A stretch of DNA of 64,000 nucleotides, taken from NCBI RefSeq assembly GCF_002355155.1, contig NZ_AP017369.1, positions 1,860,001-1,924,000 on the forward strand. Direction: 5' to 3'. The DNA comes from Corynebacterium suranareeae (lineage in GTDB: Bacteria; Actinomycetota; Actinomycetes; Mycobacteriales; Mycobacteriaceae). Of the stretch, positions 48,741 to 57,624 are shown piece by piece. Below the pieces are notes generated by a model, which saw nothing but the letters and a program-made list of their open reading frames with translations, was not told the DNA's origin and did no database searches. A program made the translations under genes and the position numbers. Positions within the stretch are counted from its first letter, which is position 1. The number at the start of each line of letters is the position of its first letter.

Positions 48741-49676
48741 CTAGTTCTCCCCCGTTTCTGGTGTAGCGCTGCGTGCGCGCTTTAAGCGTTTTGGATCTAA
48801 ATCACCAAACCACAATGGCTGAAGCATATGCCAATCCGCAGGATGCGCGGCGATATTGGCAGCAAAAAGATGTGCGATCCTTTGCACGGTGTCGGAAAGA
48901 TTATCCACTTCTACTGCATCAGAGACACTTAACCCCCAACTGTTTCCGTCAAACCACGGGTGCACCACATGCAAAGCAGCACCAGTTTCAATCGCAAGTT
49001 GAGCAGGTCCTGCGGGCATGGAAGTTTTCTCACCAAAAAAGACAGTTTCCACTCCGGAATGTCGTAAGTCGCGCTCGCCGAGAAGACACACGATGCCACC
49101 TGATTGCAGGCGTTCTTTAAGCTTTTCAAACGGCGGTCGCTCACCACCAGTTAACGGCAAGACTTCAAATCCTAGGCTTTCACGAAACTTCACAAACGCT
49201 TCAAACAAGCGCTCTGGCTTGACTCGTTCTGCGACAGTGGTGAATTGTCCATGATGGCTAACTAAAAAAGCACCAGCCATATCCCAATTCCCGCTGTGCG
49301 GAAGGGTCAACACAACCCCTTTGCCTTGGGCTAAAGATTCATCCAGCAAATCCAAACCCACGGTTCCTTGACGCAGTTGCGCAATCAGTTGGGGATCTTT
49401 GGCAATTGCTGGCAGCCGAAACGCCTCCAGCCAATAACGCGCATAGCTGCGCGTTGCTTGCCTTACCAACGCACGCGTGACGTTTTCAGCACCCACCACG
49501 CGCGCCAAGTTTGCGCGCAGCTGCCCCATGCCTTTTCCGCTTTTCGACGCCATATCCGCGCCGACATTAAACACTCCACGAGCCACAGGTAAAGGAAGCA
49601 TCCGAACAAAACGCCAACCTGCCATATAGCCAAGTGCACTTAAATTTTCTGCCGCAAAGAAATCCTTAGGCTTCAT
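48741..49676 (-). CDS. patA: Phosphatidylinositol mannoside acyltransferase (PatA-like)
   Basis: Membrane-associated LPLAT/HtrB-type acyltransferase, 311 aa. The catalytic motif HSGNWD (H-x4-D) is at about 125-130, and LPLTGGERPPFEKLKERLQSGGIVCLLGERD and VFFGEKTSMPAGPAQLAIETGA are the later conserved blocks. By order between PI-phosphate synthase and pimA it is the equivalent of mycobacterial PatA, which acylates the mannose of PIM. A hydrophobic first segment probably associates with the membrane. Confidence 0.92.
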   Translation of the reverse strand: MKPKDFFAAENLSALGYMAGWRFVRMLPLPVARGVFNVGADMASKSGKGMGQLRANLARVVGAENVTRALVRQATRSYARYWLEAFRLPAIAKDPQLIAQLRQGTVGLDLLDESLAQGKGVVLTLPHSGNWDMAGAFLVSHHGQFTTVAERVKPERLFEAFVKFRESLGFEVLPLTGGERPPFEKLKERLQSGGIVCLLGERDLRHSGVETVFFGEKTSMPAGPAQLAIETGAALHVVHPWFDGNSWGLSVSDAVEVDNLSDTVQRIAHLFAANIAAHPADWHMLQPLWFGDLDPKRLKRARSATPETGEN

Positions 49677-49698
49677 CTGATGCTCCCTCAGCCTTTAA

Positions 49699-50355
49699 CT
49701 AATTGGTGCTGTAATCTGCCTTGGCTCCTGCAGGGGCTTTGGTGAATTCTTTAGCCAGCGGAGATTTCCCAGCCATCACTAAACGCTGCACCACTGTAAA
49801 TACGCTACCGATTGCCAAAACCCACAGTGCAATATCAATAGCATACGGAACACCCATGCCTGTTAGGCCCAAACCAACCAAGCTGACAATCAACCGTTCT
49901 GGACGTTCCACCAATCCACCATCCATGGTGAATCCCGATGCTTCTCCCCTGGCCTTCACATAAGAAATAACCTGAGAAGCAACCAGGCACACCAAGGATG
50001 CGGCCACTAAAGATTTCGGTGCATCATGGGTATACACCAGCCACCAGGTGATCGCACCAAATAGCGCACCGTCTGTAATACGATCACATGTCGCATCTAA
50101 TGTGGCACCAAATTTTGTGCCTCCACCTTGCATTCGGGCAACCGTGCCATCAATCATGTCAAAGGCAGCAAAAAGACCCGTGAGCACCGCAGCCCAAATC
50201 AGATGACCAGTGGGAATAAGCAACAACGCCACAGCGACAGTTAAACCAGCGCTGACCACGGTGAGCTGATTTGGGGTCACTTTCAGCTTGATCATTAGTT
50301 TCGCCACAGGCTCAACAATGACCTGAGCAGGCTTGCGTCCATGAAGTCCCAGCAT
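49699..50355 (-). CDS. pgsA: CDP-alcohol phosphatidyltransferase (phosphatidylinositol-phosphate synthase)
   Basis: Joins CDP-diacylglycerol to inositol phosphate, making the lipid on which pimA acts; 218 aa with about six helices. The catalytic motif D-G-x2-A-R-x8-G-x3-D-x3-D is complete: DGTVARMQGGGTKFGATLDATCD. The context before patA and pimA identifies it as the actinobacterial PI-phosphate synthase rather than a phosphatidylglycerol-phosphate synthase. It lies one base before the HIT gene stop, in one operon. Confidence 0.94.
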   Translation of the reverse strand: MLGLHGRKPAQVIVEPVAKLMIKLKVTPNQLTVVSAGLTVAVALLLIPTGHLIWAAVLTGLFAAFDMIDGTVARMQGGGTKFGATLDATCDRITDGALFGAITWWLVYTHDAPKSLVAASLVCLVASQVISYVKARGEASGFTMDGGLVERPERLIVSLVGLGLTGMGVPYAIDIALWVLAIGSVFTVVQRLVMAGKSPLAKEFTKAPAGAKADYSTN

Positions 50356-50356
50356 C

Positions 50357-51025
50357 TTAGTGCTCCTTTGGTGCTGCGAATTGAATCGCCGAAGTCAACG
50401 TTGGATCCACAGTGCCTGGGGCACCGTCAATCTCACCCCATGCTTTGGCAAGCATTGCCCTTGTTTGACGCAAAGTTTGAGGTAGCACTTTAACTCCATC
50501 GATAACAGTCATGAAATTAGCGTCGCCAGACCACCGTGGCACGATGTGGGCATGCAAATGATCTCCCACCGATCCGCCTGATGCTTTACCAAGGTTGAAA
50601 CCAACATTGACAGCATCTGGGTTGGATACCTGCTTTAGGGCTTTGATTGCTGTTTGGGTAAACAGCATCAGCTCAGCAGATTCCGCCAAGGTGAGATCCT
50701 CTAGGTTCTTTTCTTTCCGAAATGGGATAACCATCATGTGGCCAGCGTTGTAGGGATAAAGATTGAGCACGCAGTACACAAGCTCTCCCCTGGCTACGAT
50801 CAAGCCATCCTCATCGCTGAGTTTGGGAACTTCTAGAAAAGGATCTCGCTTCGCAGAATTTTTCTCACCTGCAGGACGGTTTTTGATATAGCTCATCCGG
50901 TATGGAGCCCACAGGCGTTCTAGCCTGTCCGGCTCCCCCAGGCCTTGGTCTACATAGACCTCGGCGGATGAACTGTTATCTGAATTACCTGCGAGCTGCA
51001 ATGGAGTCCTCGCTCGGCTGGTCAT
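50357..51025 (-). CDS. HIT-family nucleotide-binding protein (Ap4A phosphorylase-like)
   Basis: About 222 aa from ATG at 51025 ([10 protein letters not shown]), which overlaps the 3' end of thrS by 41 bp; the frame also runs 16 codons higher, deeper into thrS, and a later start is possible. The catalytic histidine triad is [10 protein letters not shown] at about 140-149, after [17 protein letters not shown]. The mycobacterial equivalent in the same place, Rv2613c, has been characterised as an Ap4A phosphorylase; whether this protein does the same is inference. In one run with thrS and pgsA. Confidence 0.88.
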   Translation of the reverse strand: MTSRARTPLQLAGNSDNSSSAEVYVDQGLGEPDRLERLWAPYRMSYIKNRPAGEKNSAKRDPFLEVPKLSDEDGLIVARGELVYCVLNLYPYNAGHMMVIPFRKEKNLEDLTLAESAELMLFTQTAIKALKQVSNPDAVNVGFNLGKASGGSVGDHLHAHIVPRWSGDANFMTVIDGVKVLPQTLRQTRAMLAKAWGEIDGAPGTVDPTLTSAIQFAAPKEH

Positions 51026-53045
51026 TGATGCGGTCACCAATCCAGGAAGCAATAATCGCAACTGCTTCATCAACTGGCACGCCGTTGACCTGGGTGCCGT
51101 CTAAGAAGCGGAAGCTAACTGCGTTTGCTTCCACATCGCGGGCACCAGCCAACAACATGAATGGAACCTTTCCGGTGGTGTGATTGCGGATCTTTTTCTG
51201 CATGCGGTCATCGGAAGTATCCACATCTGCACGGATACCCTTTTCGCGCAGCTTAGCGGTGATTGCTTCAAGGTGTGGAATGCAATCATCAGCCACAGGA
51301 ATACCCATGACCTGGTGAGGTGCCAACCATGCTGGGAATGCACCAGCGTAGTGCTCAAGCAAAACGCCGAAGAAGCGCTCGATGGAACCAAACAGCGCGC
51401 GGTGAATCATAATTGGCTGCTTCTTGGATCCATCAGGTGAGGTGTATTCCAAGTTGAAACGCTCTGGCATGTTGAAGTCCAGCTGCACGGTGGACATCTG
51501 CCAGGTACGACCAATCGCGTCACGTGCCTGAACAGAAATCTTAGGGCCATAGAATGCAGCACCTTCTGGGTCTGGGACAAGCTCCAAGCCAGAGTTGGTG
51601 GCCACACGGCTCAAAATTTCGGTGGAACGCTCCCAGATCTCATCAGATCCCACAGACTTCTTAGGGTCACGGGTGGATAGCTCCAGGTAGAAATCATCCA
51701 GACCGTAATCGCGCAGCAAGGACAAGATGAAGTCCAGCACAGAGGTCAGCTCAGCTTCGAGCTGATCTTCAGTGCAGTAAATGTGGGCATCGTCCTGGGT
51801 GAAACCTCGGGCACGGGTTAGACCATGGATCACGCCGGACTTTTCGTAGCGGTAGACGTTGCCGAACTCAAACAGACGCAGTGGAAGTTCACGGTAGGAA
51901 CGACCACGGGAATCGAAGATGAGGTTGTGCATTGGGCAGTTCATGGGCTTGAGGTAGTACTCTTGGCCCGGCTTGGTCACATTGCCATCTTCATCGTATT
52001 CCGCATCCACTTGCATTGGAGGGAACATGCCGTCCTTGTAGAAACCAAGGTGGCCGGAACGCTCAAAGAGGTCCTGCTTGGTGATGTGTGGGGTGTTCAC
52101 AAATGAGTAGCCCGCTGCGATGTGGCGACGGCGGGAGTGATCTTCCATCTCAGTGCGCACGATGCCACCGTTGGGGTGGAATACTGGCAGGCCAGAACCT
52201 AGATCGTCTGGGAAGGAGAACAGATCAAGTTCAGTTCCTAGACGGCGGTGATCGCGCTTTTCTGCCTCGGCAAGCATGGTCTGGTAGGCATCAAGTGATT
52301 CCTTGTCCTCCCACGCGGTGCCGTAAATGCGCTGCAAGCCAGCGTTGTTTTGATCGCCTCGCCAGTACGCAGCAGATGAACGAGTCAGTGCAAACGCTGG
52401 GATGTAGCGGGTGGTGGGGATGTGTGGTCCACGGCAAAGATCAGACCACTCTACTTCGCTGGTGCGAGGGTTGACGTTGTCATATGCGGTGAGCTCGCCT
52501 GCACCGACCTCGGTGGCTTCATCAGAGTTGGGGTCAACGTTGCCCTTGTCCTGGATCAGCTCCAGCTTGTAAGGCTCGTTCTTTAACTCTTCTGCAGCAG
52601 CTTCAGCAGATTCATAGACGCGGCGCTCAAACTTCTGGCCGGTCTTGATGATCTTCTTCATCCGCTTTTCAATGGTTTTGAGATCTTCTGGGGTGAAAGG
52701 CTCAGCCGCATCGAAGTCGTAGTAGAAACCGTTCTCAATGGCTGGGCCAATACCCAACTTGGTTCCTGGGAATTCTGCCTGGACAGCCTGTGCCAGCACG
52801 TGAGCGCACGAGTGGCGGATTACTGCGCGGCCGTCATCAGTATTTGCAGGTACAGCGGTGAACTGTGCAGTTTCTTCTGGGACGTGGGAAAGATCTTTTA
52901 GCTGACCTTCGGCGTCTTTTGCACAAACAATAGCCTCTGGGCCCTTGTTGGGTAGATCAAGTTCACGCATGGCTGCACCAATGGCGGTGCCTGCGGGAAC
53001 CTCAAAAACAACAAGGTTTGCTACTGCGGTATCGGTGGTGTTCAC
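50985..53045 (-). CDS. thrS: Threonyl-tRNA synthetase
   Basis: Class II synthetase; 686 aa when started at GTG 53045, preceded by AAGGAG; the frame goes 14 codons further. Domains: an N-terminal TGS-like domain, the editing domain ([26 protein letters not shown], with HxxxH), the catalytic core with the zinc ligand region ([10 protein letters not shown]) and motif 2 [29 protein letters not shown], and the anticodon-binding domain. It is first of the thrS - HIT - pgsA - patA - pimA run. Confidence 0.96.
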   Translation of the reverse strand: MNTTDTAVANLVVFEVPAGTAIGAAMRELDLPNKGPEAIVCAKDAEGQLKDLSHVPEETAQFTAVPANTDDGRAVIRHSCAHVLAQAVQAEFPGTKLGIGPAIENGFYYDFDAAEPFTPEDLKTIEKRMKKIIKTGQKFERRVYESAEAAAEELKNEPYKLELIQDKGNVDPNSDEATEVGAGELTAYDNVNPRTSEVEWSDLCRGPHIPTTRYIPAFALTRSSAAYWRGDQNNAGLQRIYGTAWEDKESLDAYQTMLAEAEKRDHRRLGTELDLFSFPDDLGSGLPVFHPNGGIVRTEMEDHSRRRHIAAGYSFVNTPHITKQDLFERSGHLGFYKDGMFPPMQVDAEYDEDGNVTKPGQEYYLKPMNCPMHNLIFDSRGRSYRELPLRLFEFGNVYRYEKSGVIHGLTRARGFTQDDAHIYCTEDQLEAELTSVLDFILSLLRDYGLDDFYLELSTRDPKKSVGSDEIWERSTEILSRVATNSGLELVPDPEGAAFYGPKISVQARDAIGRTWQMSTVQLDFNMPERFNLEYTSPDGSKKQPIMIHRALFGSIERFFGVLLEHYAGAFPAWLAPHQVMGIPVADDCIPHLEAITAKLREKGIRADVDTSDDRMQKKIRNHTTGKVPFMLLAGARDVEANAVSFRFLDGTQVNGVPVDEAVAIIASWIGDRINDQPSEDSIAARR

Positions 53046-53132
53046 GAAATTTGCGCTCCTTCGTGCGCTCACGTGGGAAAACGGCATACCTGGCCGCCCC
53101 CACTAGTTCAAGGTGCGCAGTTGGCCGGGCGC

Positions 53133-53166
53133 TCCCGATATTTCCACAGCATGGGGAATATCGGGA
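53133..53166 (-). promoter_or_regulatory. Hairpin in the thrS leader
   Basis: On the leftward strand TCCCGATATTCC pairs with GGAAATATCGGGA (one bulge or mismatch) around a short loop, about 90 bases upstream of the thrS start. No T run follows. It may be a leader structure, but I see no T-box specifier/antiterminator pattern. Confidence 0.35.
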
Positions 53167-53316
53167 TTCACCGCAGATATATTAGGCAATACCTGATGTG
53201 GTGCGTGAGCCTCTTTGGCTTTGTCTACTTCAGTCGTCCTACTGATGACGCATTAGTAGTTAAAGAAACTCACAGCCGGTGGCCAACTGTCGTTCCACAT
53301 CCTACCGCGTGGCCGG

Positions 53317-54525
53317 TTATTGAAGGAGTCCGGCACCCCAAAAATCATCCTTGGTTGGATCACTTGGGTCAGTTCCTGGTGGGATGAAGAATACTGCTGA
53401 ACCAATATGGGTGATCCACTGGTTCAATCGATCTTGTTCATCCAGTCGTTTTTGGATGGGTGTGAACTGCAGATCGGGGTTTTTCTGAAAACAGATGAAC
53501 ACCAAACCTGCGTTGGACAACTCTTCAGATGTGGGATCCGGCGGCAAATCATAATTGAATACTCGCCGCAAAATCACCTGTTCAGGGTTGCTTTCCGGCG
53601 CACGGGACCTGGCCATGTGGCTTGCGGGATCAATTACCGGCAGACCATAAGAATCACGAGCCTCGTAGTCAGCTTCGGAAAATTCATCGCCACCAGTTAG
53701 TGGCGCACCAGTATCAAGCGTGCGCCCCACAGAGACTTCGCGGGACGGTCGATCCAAAATTTCCCACTCATCCAAATTCATCGCGATACGACGAACCACC
53801 ATGCAGGTGCCATCAATTGCCCAGTCAGGACCTTCAGAAATCCAGGCTGCTTGCTGGATTTCATCATCGGTGCGCGGATTAACGGTGCCGTCTTTTTGAC
53901 CAAAAAGATTCCGCGGAGTCTCATCTTTAGCCAACACACCATTAGCGTTAAGAAATCCCTGCTGCATCCACCTTGTTGCCACATAATCCACCCCAGAGCG
54001 AATCATATGCCTGGTCGCATGGCTCAACGTCAGCGGATCATCACTACAAATTTGCAGCACAAGATCCGCCTCACCCCATTCCGGGCGCAGTTGATCCCGC
54101 TCAAACGCTGGAATTGGTTTCAGCCAATCAGGGCGTAGATGAACAAGCTGGGTGGCGTCGAAAAGCGAAGCACCGAAACCACAGGTAATGGTGAGGTTTG
54201 CCGGCGACGTCACCATCTCCGGCTCCAGGCTGCCCAGCGGTGTTTCGCCAGCGCACAGCGCGCGGGCATCCTGCGTCCACACGCGCATCAGGCGCACCAC
54301 ATCCGCCCGATCCACGCCCGCGCGCAGCGTAAACGCAACCAGGTTTAAATTCGCCTGATGCGGCGTAGCAACTCCGGCCTGATGGCGGCCATCAAAAGGC
54401 ACCACCTGGCTTTTTACGCTTATCGACGCCACCTCCGGCGCCTTTTGCCCGGTGCTACACCCCGCCAACGCGGACGCACCAGCAATCAAGCCGGCACCCC
54501 CTAGGAAACCCCTACGGGAAACCAT
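53317..54525 (-). CDS. Tat-exported DyP-type haem peroxidase
   Basis: 402 aa. The N-terminus MVSRRGFLGGAGLIAGASALAGC has twin arginines (4-5) followed by FLGG and a lipobox-like ALAGC, so the protein should leave folded by Tat and may be lipidated. The DyP family motif GxxDG appears as FGQKDGTVNPRTDDE, and DPASHMARSRAPESN carries the haem histidine region with the conserved arginine. No EfeU or EfeO gene adjoins it. It is downstream of the copper-protein genes on the same strand, forming a secreted redox set. Confidence 0.92.
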   Translation of the reverse strand: MVSRRGFLGGAGLIAGASALAGCSTGQKAPEVASISVKSQVVPFDGRHQAGVATPHQANLNLVAFTLRAGVDRADVVRLMRVWTQDARALCAGETPLGSLEPEMVTSPANLTITCGFGASLFDATQLVHLRPDWLKPIPAFERDQLRPEWGEADLVLQICSDDPLTLSHATRHMIRSGVDYVATRWMQQGFLNANGVLAKDETPRNLFGQKDGTVNPRTDDEIQQAAWISEGPDWAIDGTCMVVRRIAMNLDEWEILDRPSREVSVGRTLDTGAPLTGGDEFSEADYEARDSYGLPVIDPASHMARSRAPESNPEQVILRRVFNYDLPPDPTSEELSNAGLVFICFQKNPDLQFTPIQKRLDEQDRLNQWITHIGSAVFFIPPGTDPSDPTKDDFWGAGLLQ

Positions 54526-54569
54526 GTCGCTCCTTATATATAGTGGCCGGTTTAGTGGCCCTACTAGTT

Positions 54570-55127
54570 CTAGTGGCCCTCGTGGCCCTCGTGGCCTTCA
54601 GTTCCCAGATCGCCATAATCCTCATCACCAGCAGCAATGGTGCGCGCCGGGATCGGATCAAGCTCAATCTCAGAACCATCAGCCAAATCAAGAGTGATCG
54701 TCACTTCATCGCCAGCCTCGATTGGGTTCGCAAGCCCCATGATCATGAAGTGATCGCCACCTGGCGCAAGCTCAATGCTCTCCCCCGCCGGGATCACAAA
54801 ACCACCTGGCTTTTCCTGCATGACGCCATCAACAACCTCATGGATCTCAAAGCTGGCAGCATCAACATCAGCAGTAAAGCCAGAAACGTTGATCTCATCA
54901 TCAGAATTGTTCACCAACGTAGCGAACACTGCCGTCATGTCGCTGTCCTCCACAGACGCACGAACAACAGCGTTTTCCGTGGTGATCACAGCATCGCTTA
55001 CCTCTGCGCTGCTGGAGGAAGTAGTCTCCACGCTCGTGGAGGTGGAATCACTTTGATTAGCAGGCGAACACGCCGCCATAACCAACGCACTGCTCAGTAC
55101 AGCACCTGCGACAAAAAACTTCTTCAT
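54570..55127 (-). CDS. PCuAC-type copper chaperone lipoprotein
   Basis: 185 aa. The lipobox LVMAACS (Cys20) marks a lipoprotein. The PCuAC (DUF461) core has VVDGVMQEKPGGFVIPAGESIELAPGGDHFMIMGL, with the Met and His/Met residues that bind Cu(I) in this family. The C-terminus ends GHEGHEGHEGH, three Gly-His-Glu units that could add a second metal site. It lies 44 bp upstream of the DyP gene and 15 bp downstream of the CopC-like gene, on one strand. A role in copper supply to respiratory oxidase is likely from the family. Confidence 0.9.
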   Translation of the reverse strand: MKKFFVAGAVLSSALVMAACSPANQSDSTSTSVETTSSSSAEVSDAVITTENAVVRASVEDSDMTAVFATLVNNSDDEINVSGFTADVDAASFEIHEVVDGVMQEKPGGFVIPAGESIELAPGGDHFMIMGLANPIEAGDEVTITLDLADGSEIELDPIPARTIAAGDEDYGDLGTEGHEGHEGH

Positions 55128-55142
55128 GGTGAATAAACCCTC

Positions 55143-55733
55143 TTATTTCTGGTTACGATTCTTTGCAATCATCATGACGATGGCACTTGCAACAACAAGC
55201 ACCGCCACGATGCTCAAAACCCAATTCCACGGCGCAGGAATTCCAGAAGTTTCATCAGCAGTTTCAGTGGTCTCTGCTTCGGTGGTCTCTGAGGTGTCAG
55301 TGGTTGCTGCTGACTCAGTTGTCGTCTCTGCAGAGCCTGTCACCTCAAAAGAGATTGAACCTTTAGTAGCGTGACCATCAGAAGAAGTGATCTGGAAACC
55401 CAAAATGTAGTTACCAGCTCCCGTCTGCACATCAGATGGCACCTCATAGCTCAAGTGCTGCCCATCAAGCTGAGGAGTTCCAGAAGTTAACACCTCTCCG
55501 GAATCCGCATTGCTCAATGCAACTGTTGTGAACAGATCCTGAGGAATACCGGAAAACTCCAACTCAATGGTCTCCGGGAACTCATCAACGACACTGCCAT
55601 TTTCAGGATTAGAATCCACCACCACATCATGGGCAGCAGCCTGCGGAGCCACGAGCATCGACATCGCACCAACGCCCAACACCCCAGCAGCTGCCGCCAA
55701 GGTACGCAATTTTAGATTCTTCTCTGAAGCCAC
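55143..55733 (-). CDS. CopC/YcnJ-like secreted copper-binding membrane protein
   Basis: 196 aa from GTG at 55733, with GAGAGG seven bases upstream; the longer open frame adds 41 residues without signal character. The Sec signal ends QAAAHDVV, leaving the N-terminal histidine typical of CopC copper sites. The domain has AHDVVVDSNPENGSVVDEFPETIELEFSGIPQ and ends with GHATKGSISFEVTG; then a Thr/Glu-rich linker and one C-terminal helix (about 173-193) with a basic tail anchor it. First gene of the CopC-PCuAC-DyP run. Confidence 0.88.
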   Translation of the reverse strand: MASEKNLKLRTLAAAAGVLGVGAMSMLVAPQAAAHDVVVDSNPENGSVVDEFPETIELEFSGIPQDLFTTVALSNADSGEVLTSGTPQLDGQHLSYEVPSDVQTGAGNYILGFQITSSDGHATKGSISFEVTGSAETTTESAATTDTSETTEAETTETADETSGIPAPWNWVLSIVAVLVVASAIVMMIAKNRNQK

Positions 55734-56023
55734 ATTCAACCTCTCATAGATGGGCGAAACTTCCTTTTCGCCGTGGTCGGACGCATTAGTTTCATCTTTG
55801 CGCCCGGTTAGTTGTCGAAATCTTCCCCCACTTAGTTCCCCAGAGGGATATATCAAGCGGAGGTTACCAGTAGGTAAATAGAGTCTATCCAGCTTGGAGC
55901 CACTTTTCGAAGTCGTGTGATCTAGACTACGTTCCCATTCTGGGGGTGCCTTGCGCAGGTTCCGGGGCAGAACTCAAGGGCGGGAAGGCATTACCACATG
56001 CACCCATACACGAATAGAAAAAA

Positions 56024-56173
56024 TGTGCGAATATTCACCACAAAAAGCGGATTTCCTGCTGGCTGTGGTGGATATTTCCGCTTTACCTGCCCGCGTGTGC
56101 AACTTTAGGACCGATTTCTAGAGTCCAGCCTGGTTTGTGGTGGATCCTTGCCCTGGAAGCTTTCAGGATTCAC
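56024..56173 (+). repeat. Dispersed intergenic repeat family R4 (copy 2)
   Basis: About 150 bp matching the reverse complement of 24931-25081. It includes CACCACAAAAAGCGGA, CTGTGGTGGATA, TGCAACTTTAGGACCGAT, TTTGTGGTGGATCCTTGCC and CTGGAAGC. From here to about 56290 an inverted R3-like stretch follows (AAATCGCGCCCAGCCGCCTG). The part from 55734 to 56023 shows no gene and no clear signal. Confidence 0.75.
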
Positions 56174-56340
56174 AACTGCCCCACCGGCCCCAAAAGTGAG
56201 GGCCCCTAAAATCGCGCCCAGCCGCCTGAATGACCTCAATCCATACATCGACCCATCTTGAGCACTTCGACCCCTTAAAACGCTTTTTGGGAAGCATGCA
56301 AAAACACCTATGAGCGTTAACCCATAGGTGTTTTAAATTG

Positions 56341-56413
56341 AGCGGATGACGAGACTCGAACTCGCGACCCTCACCTTGGCAAGGTGATGCGCTACCAACT
56401 GCGCTACATCCGC
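56341..56413 (-). tRNA. tRNA-Gly(GCC), copy 1
   Basis: Cloverleaf on the leftward strand: acceptor GCGGATG pairs with CATCCGC, the anticodon arm CACCT-TGCCAAG-type loop reads GCC, and the T arm contains GAGTTCGAGTCTC. CCA is not encoded. Identical to the copies at 56644 and 56858. Confidence 0.95.
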
Positions 56414-56449
56414 ATGAACATTGATTAAAGAGGTTGTTCGTCCTCTTGG

Positions 56450-56521
56450 TGCGCGATACTGGGATTGAACCAGTGACCTCTTCCGTGTCAGGGAAGCGCT
56501 CTCCCGCTGAGCTAAACGCGC
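56450..56521 (-). tRNA. tRNA-Val(GAC), copy 1
   Basis: Acceptor GCGCGTT against ATCGCGC (one T-T mismatch), anticodon loop CTGACAC between TTCC/GGAA stems reading GAC, and T arm GGTTCAATCCC. Identical to 56753-56824, with the same 36-bp spacer to tRNA-Gly. Confidence 0.93.
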
Positions 56522-56531
56522 CAGAACTGCG

Positions 56532-56602
56532 AGGTGGAAACGGGAATCGAACCCGTGTGCACGGTTTTGCAGACCGTTGCCTCACCACTCGGCCATTCCA
56601 CC
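56532..56602 (-). tRNA. tRNA-Cys(GCA)
   Basis: Acceptor GGTGGAA pairs with TTCCACC; the anticodon loop CTGCAAA reads GCA; the T arm has GGTTCGATTCCC. Single copy between the two Gly-Val pairs. Confidence 0.95.
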
Positions 56603-56643
56603 GTGGCATAAATTTGCCTTTAGGTACGTGGTAAACATACCAG

Positions 56644-56716
56644 AGCGGATGACGAGACTCGAACTCGCGACCCTCACCTTGGCAAGGTGATGCGCTACCA
56701 ACTGCGCTACATCCGC
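56644..56716 (-). tRNA. tRNA-Gly(GCC), copy 2
   Basis: Identical to 56341-56413. Part of the 181-bp tandem duplication that also includes a tRNA-Val(GAC). Confidence 0.95.
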
Positions 56717-56752
56717 ATGAACATTGATTAAAGAGGTTGTTCGTCCTCTTGG

Positions 56753-56824
56753 TGCGCGATACTGGGATTGAACCAGTGACCTCTTCCGTGTCAGGGAAGC
56801 GCTCTCCCGCTGAGCTAAACGCGC
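56753..56824 (-). tRNA. tRNA-Val(GAC), copy 2
   Basis: Identical to 56450-56521, including the 36-bp spacer to the tRNA-Gly downstream. Confidence 0.93.
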
Positions 56825-56857
56825 GGGACATTTCATCGATTGGCCCGGTGAAATGAG

Positions 56858-56930
56858 AGCGGATGACGAGACTCGAACTCGCGACCCTCACCTTGGCAAG
56901 GTGATGCGCTACCAACTGCGCTACATCCGC
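56858..56930 (-). tRNA. tRNA-Gly(GCC), copy 3
   Basis: Third identical tRNA-Gly gene, first in the leftward array. The 346-bp gap to the rightward tRNA-Val (56931-57276) must hold the array promoter; I see no gene in it. Confidence 0.95.
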
Positions 56931-57276
56931 ATGCACTACTTAGAACTTGTTCCTGCTTGTTCCGTTCTGTGCGGTGCTGGAATAACTTTAGACCGAACGC
57001 TCCCTCGAACACAAATCCCCAAGTAAATGCCACAAAAGCACAGGTAAAACCCCTAGTGAAAACCCACTTTCCAAATCACACGGATGTTATTTCGCAGGAC
57101 AGCAAAGAAAACCTCGAATATTTGACCGATGCTCATCGCTCCAGATTCAGAAACGTGGTGACATCCGATTTCCATCTATTAGGTACAAGAATTTCTCCCC
57201 ATATAGAAGCTGGGTGAAAAATTGAACCGATTATGAATATTCAAAACTTCCGTGTTAACTTCTAAGCACACCGCAA

Positions 57277-57348
57277 GGTCCTATGGCTCAGTGGAAGAGC
57301 GTTCCGTTCACACCGGAAAGGTCGCTGGTTCGAACCCAGCTAGGACCA
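57277..57348 (+). tRNA. tRNA-Val(CAC), likely prophage attachment site
   Basis: Acceptor GGTCCTA pairs with TAGGACC; the anticodon loop TTCACAC reads CAC; T arm GGTTCGAACCC. It is oriented towards the phage-type region that begins just beyond it, and its last part (AACCCAGCTAGGAC, 57333-57346) is repeated at 57625-57638. tRNA 3' ends are usual phage integration sites. Confidence 0.93.
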
Positions 57349-57359
57349 CTTGTTTAGCA

Positions 57360-57380
57360 CCTGCTTGCAGGGGTTTTATT
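57360..57380 (+). terminator. Short hairpin after tRNA-Val(CAC)
   Basis: CCTGC and GCAGG pair around TT and are followed by GGTTTTATT. A small but plausible terminator for the tRNA transcript. Confidence 0.55.
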
Positions 57381-57624
57381 CATTTTTAGGGTTAATAAAC
57401 ACGCGTTTGTGGGGTGAACGTGGGGTGAAAGAATTCATTACGAGTGCCTTTAAGCACCTCTCCGTCACTCCCGCTAGTTTTATTCACGATCCGCGTCGAG
57501 CTGCAACAAACCGCTTTATAAGGCCACCTTTGACACGTCGCCGCTGTGCATAATTTTCTGCAAGATGTCCCTCCGGGTCCTTTTCTGTCACGCATAATAT
57601 GCAGAGGTTTTTTCCCACCCCACA

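Noticed and set aside
53046..53316. T-box or threonine attenuator before thrS
   Set aside because: There is a hairpin, but I found no specifier loop, T-box sequence or T-run terminator; kept only as a low-confidence leader structure.
56163..56936. A 257-codon leftward open frame across the tRNA array
   Set aside because: It runs through five tRNA genes and repeats peptide blocks only because the tRNA genes are duplicated; no ribosome site and no protein character.
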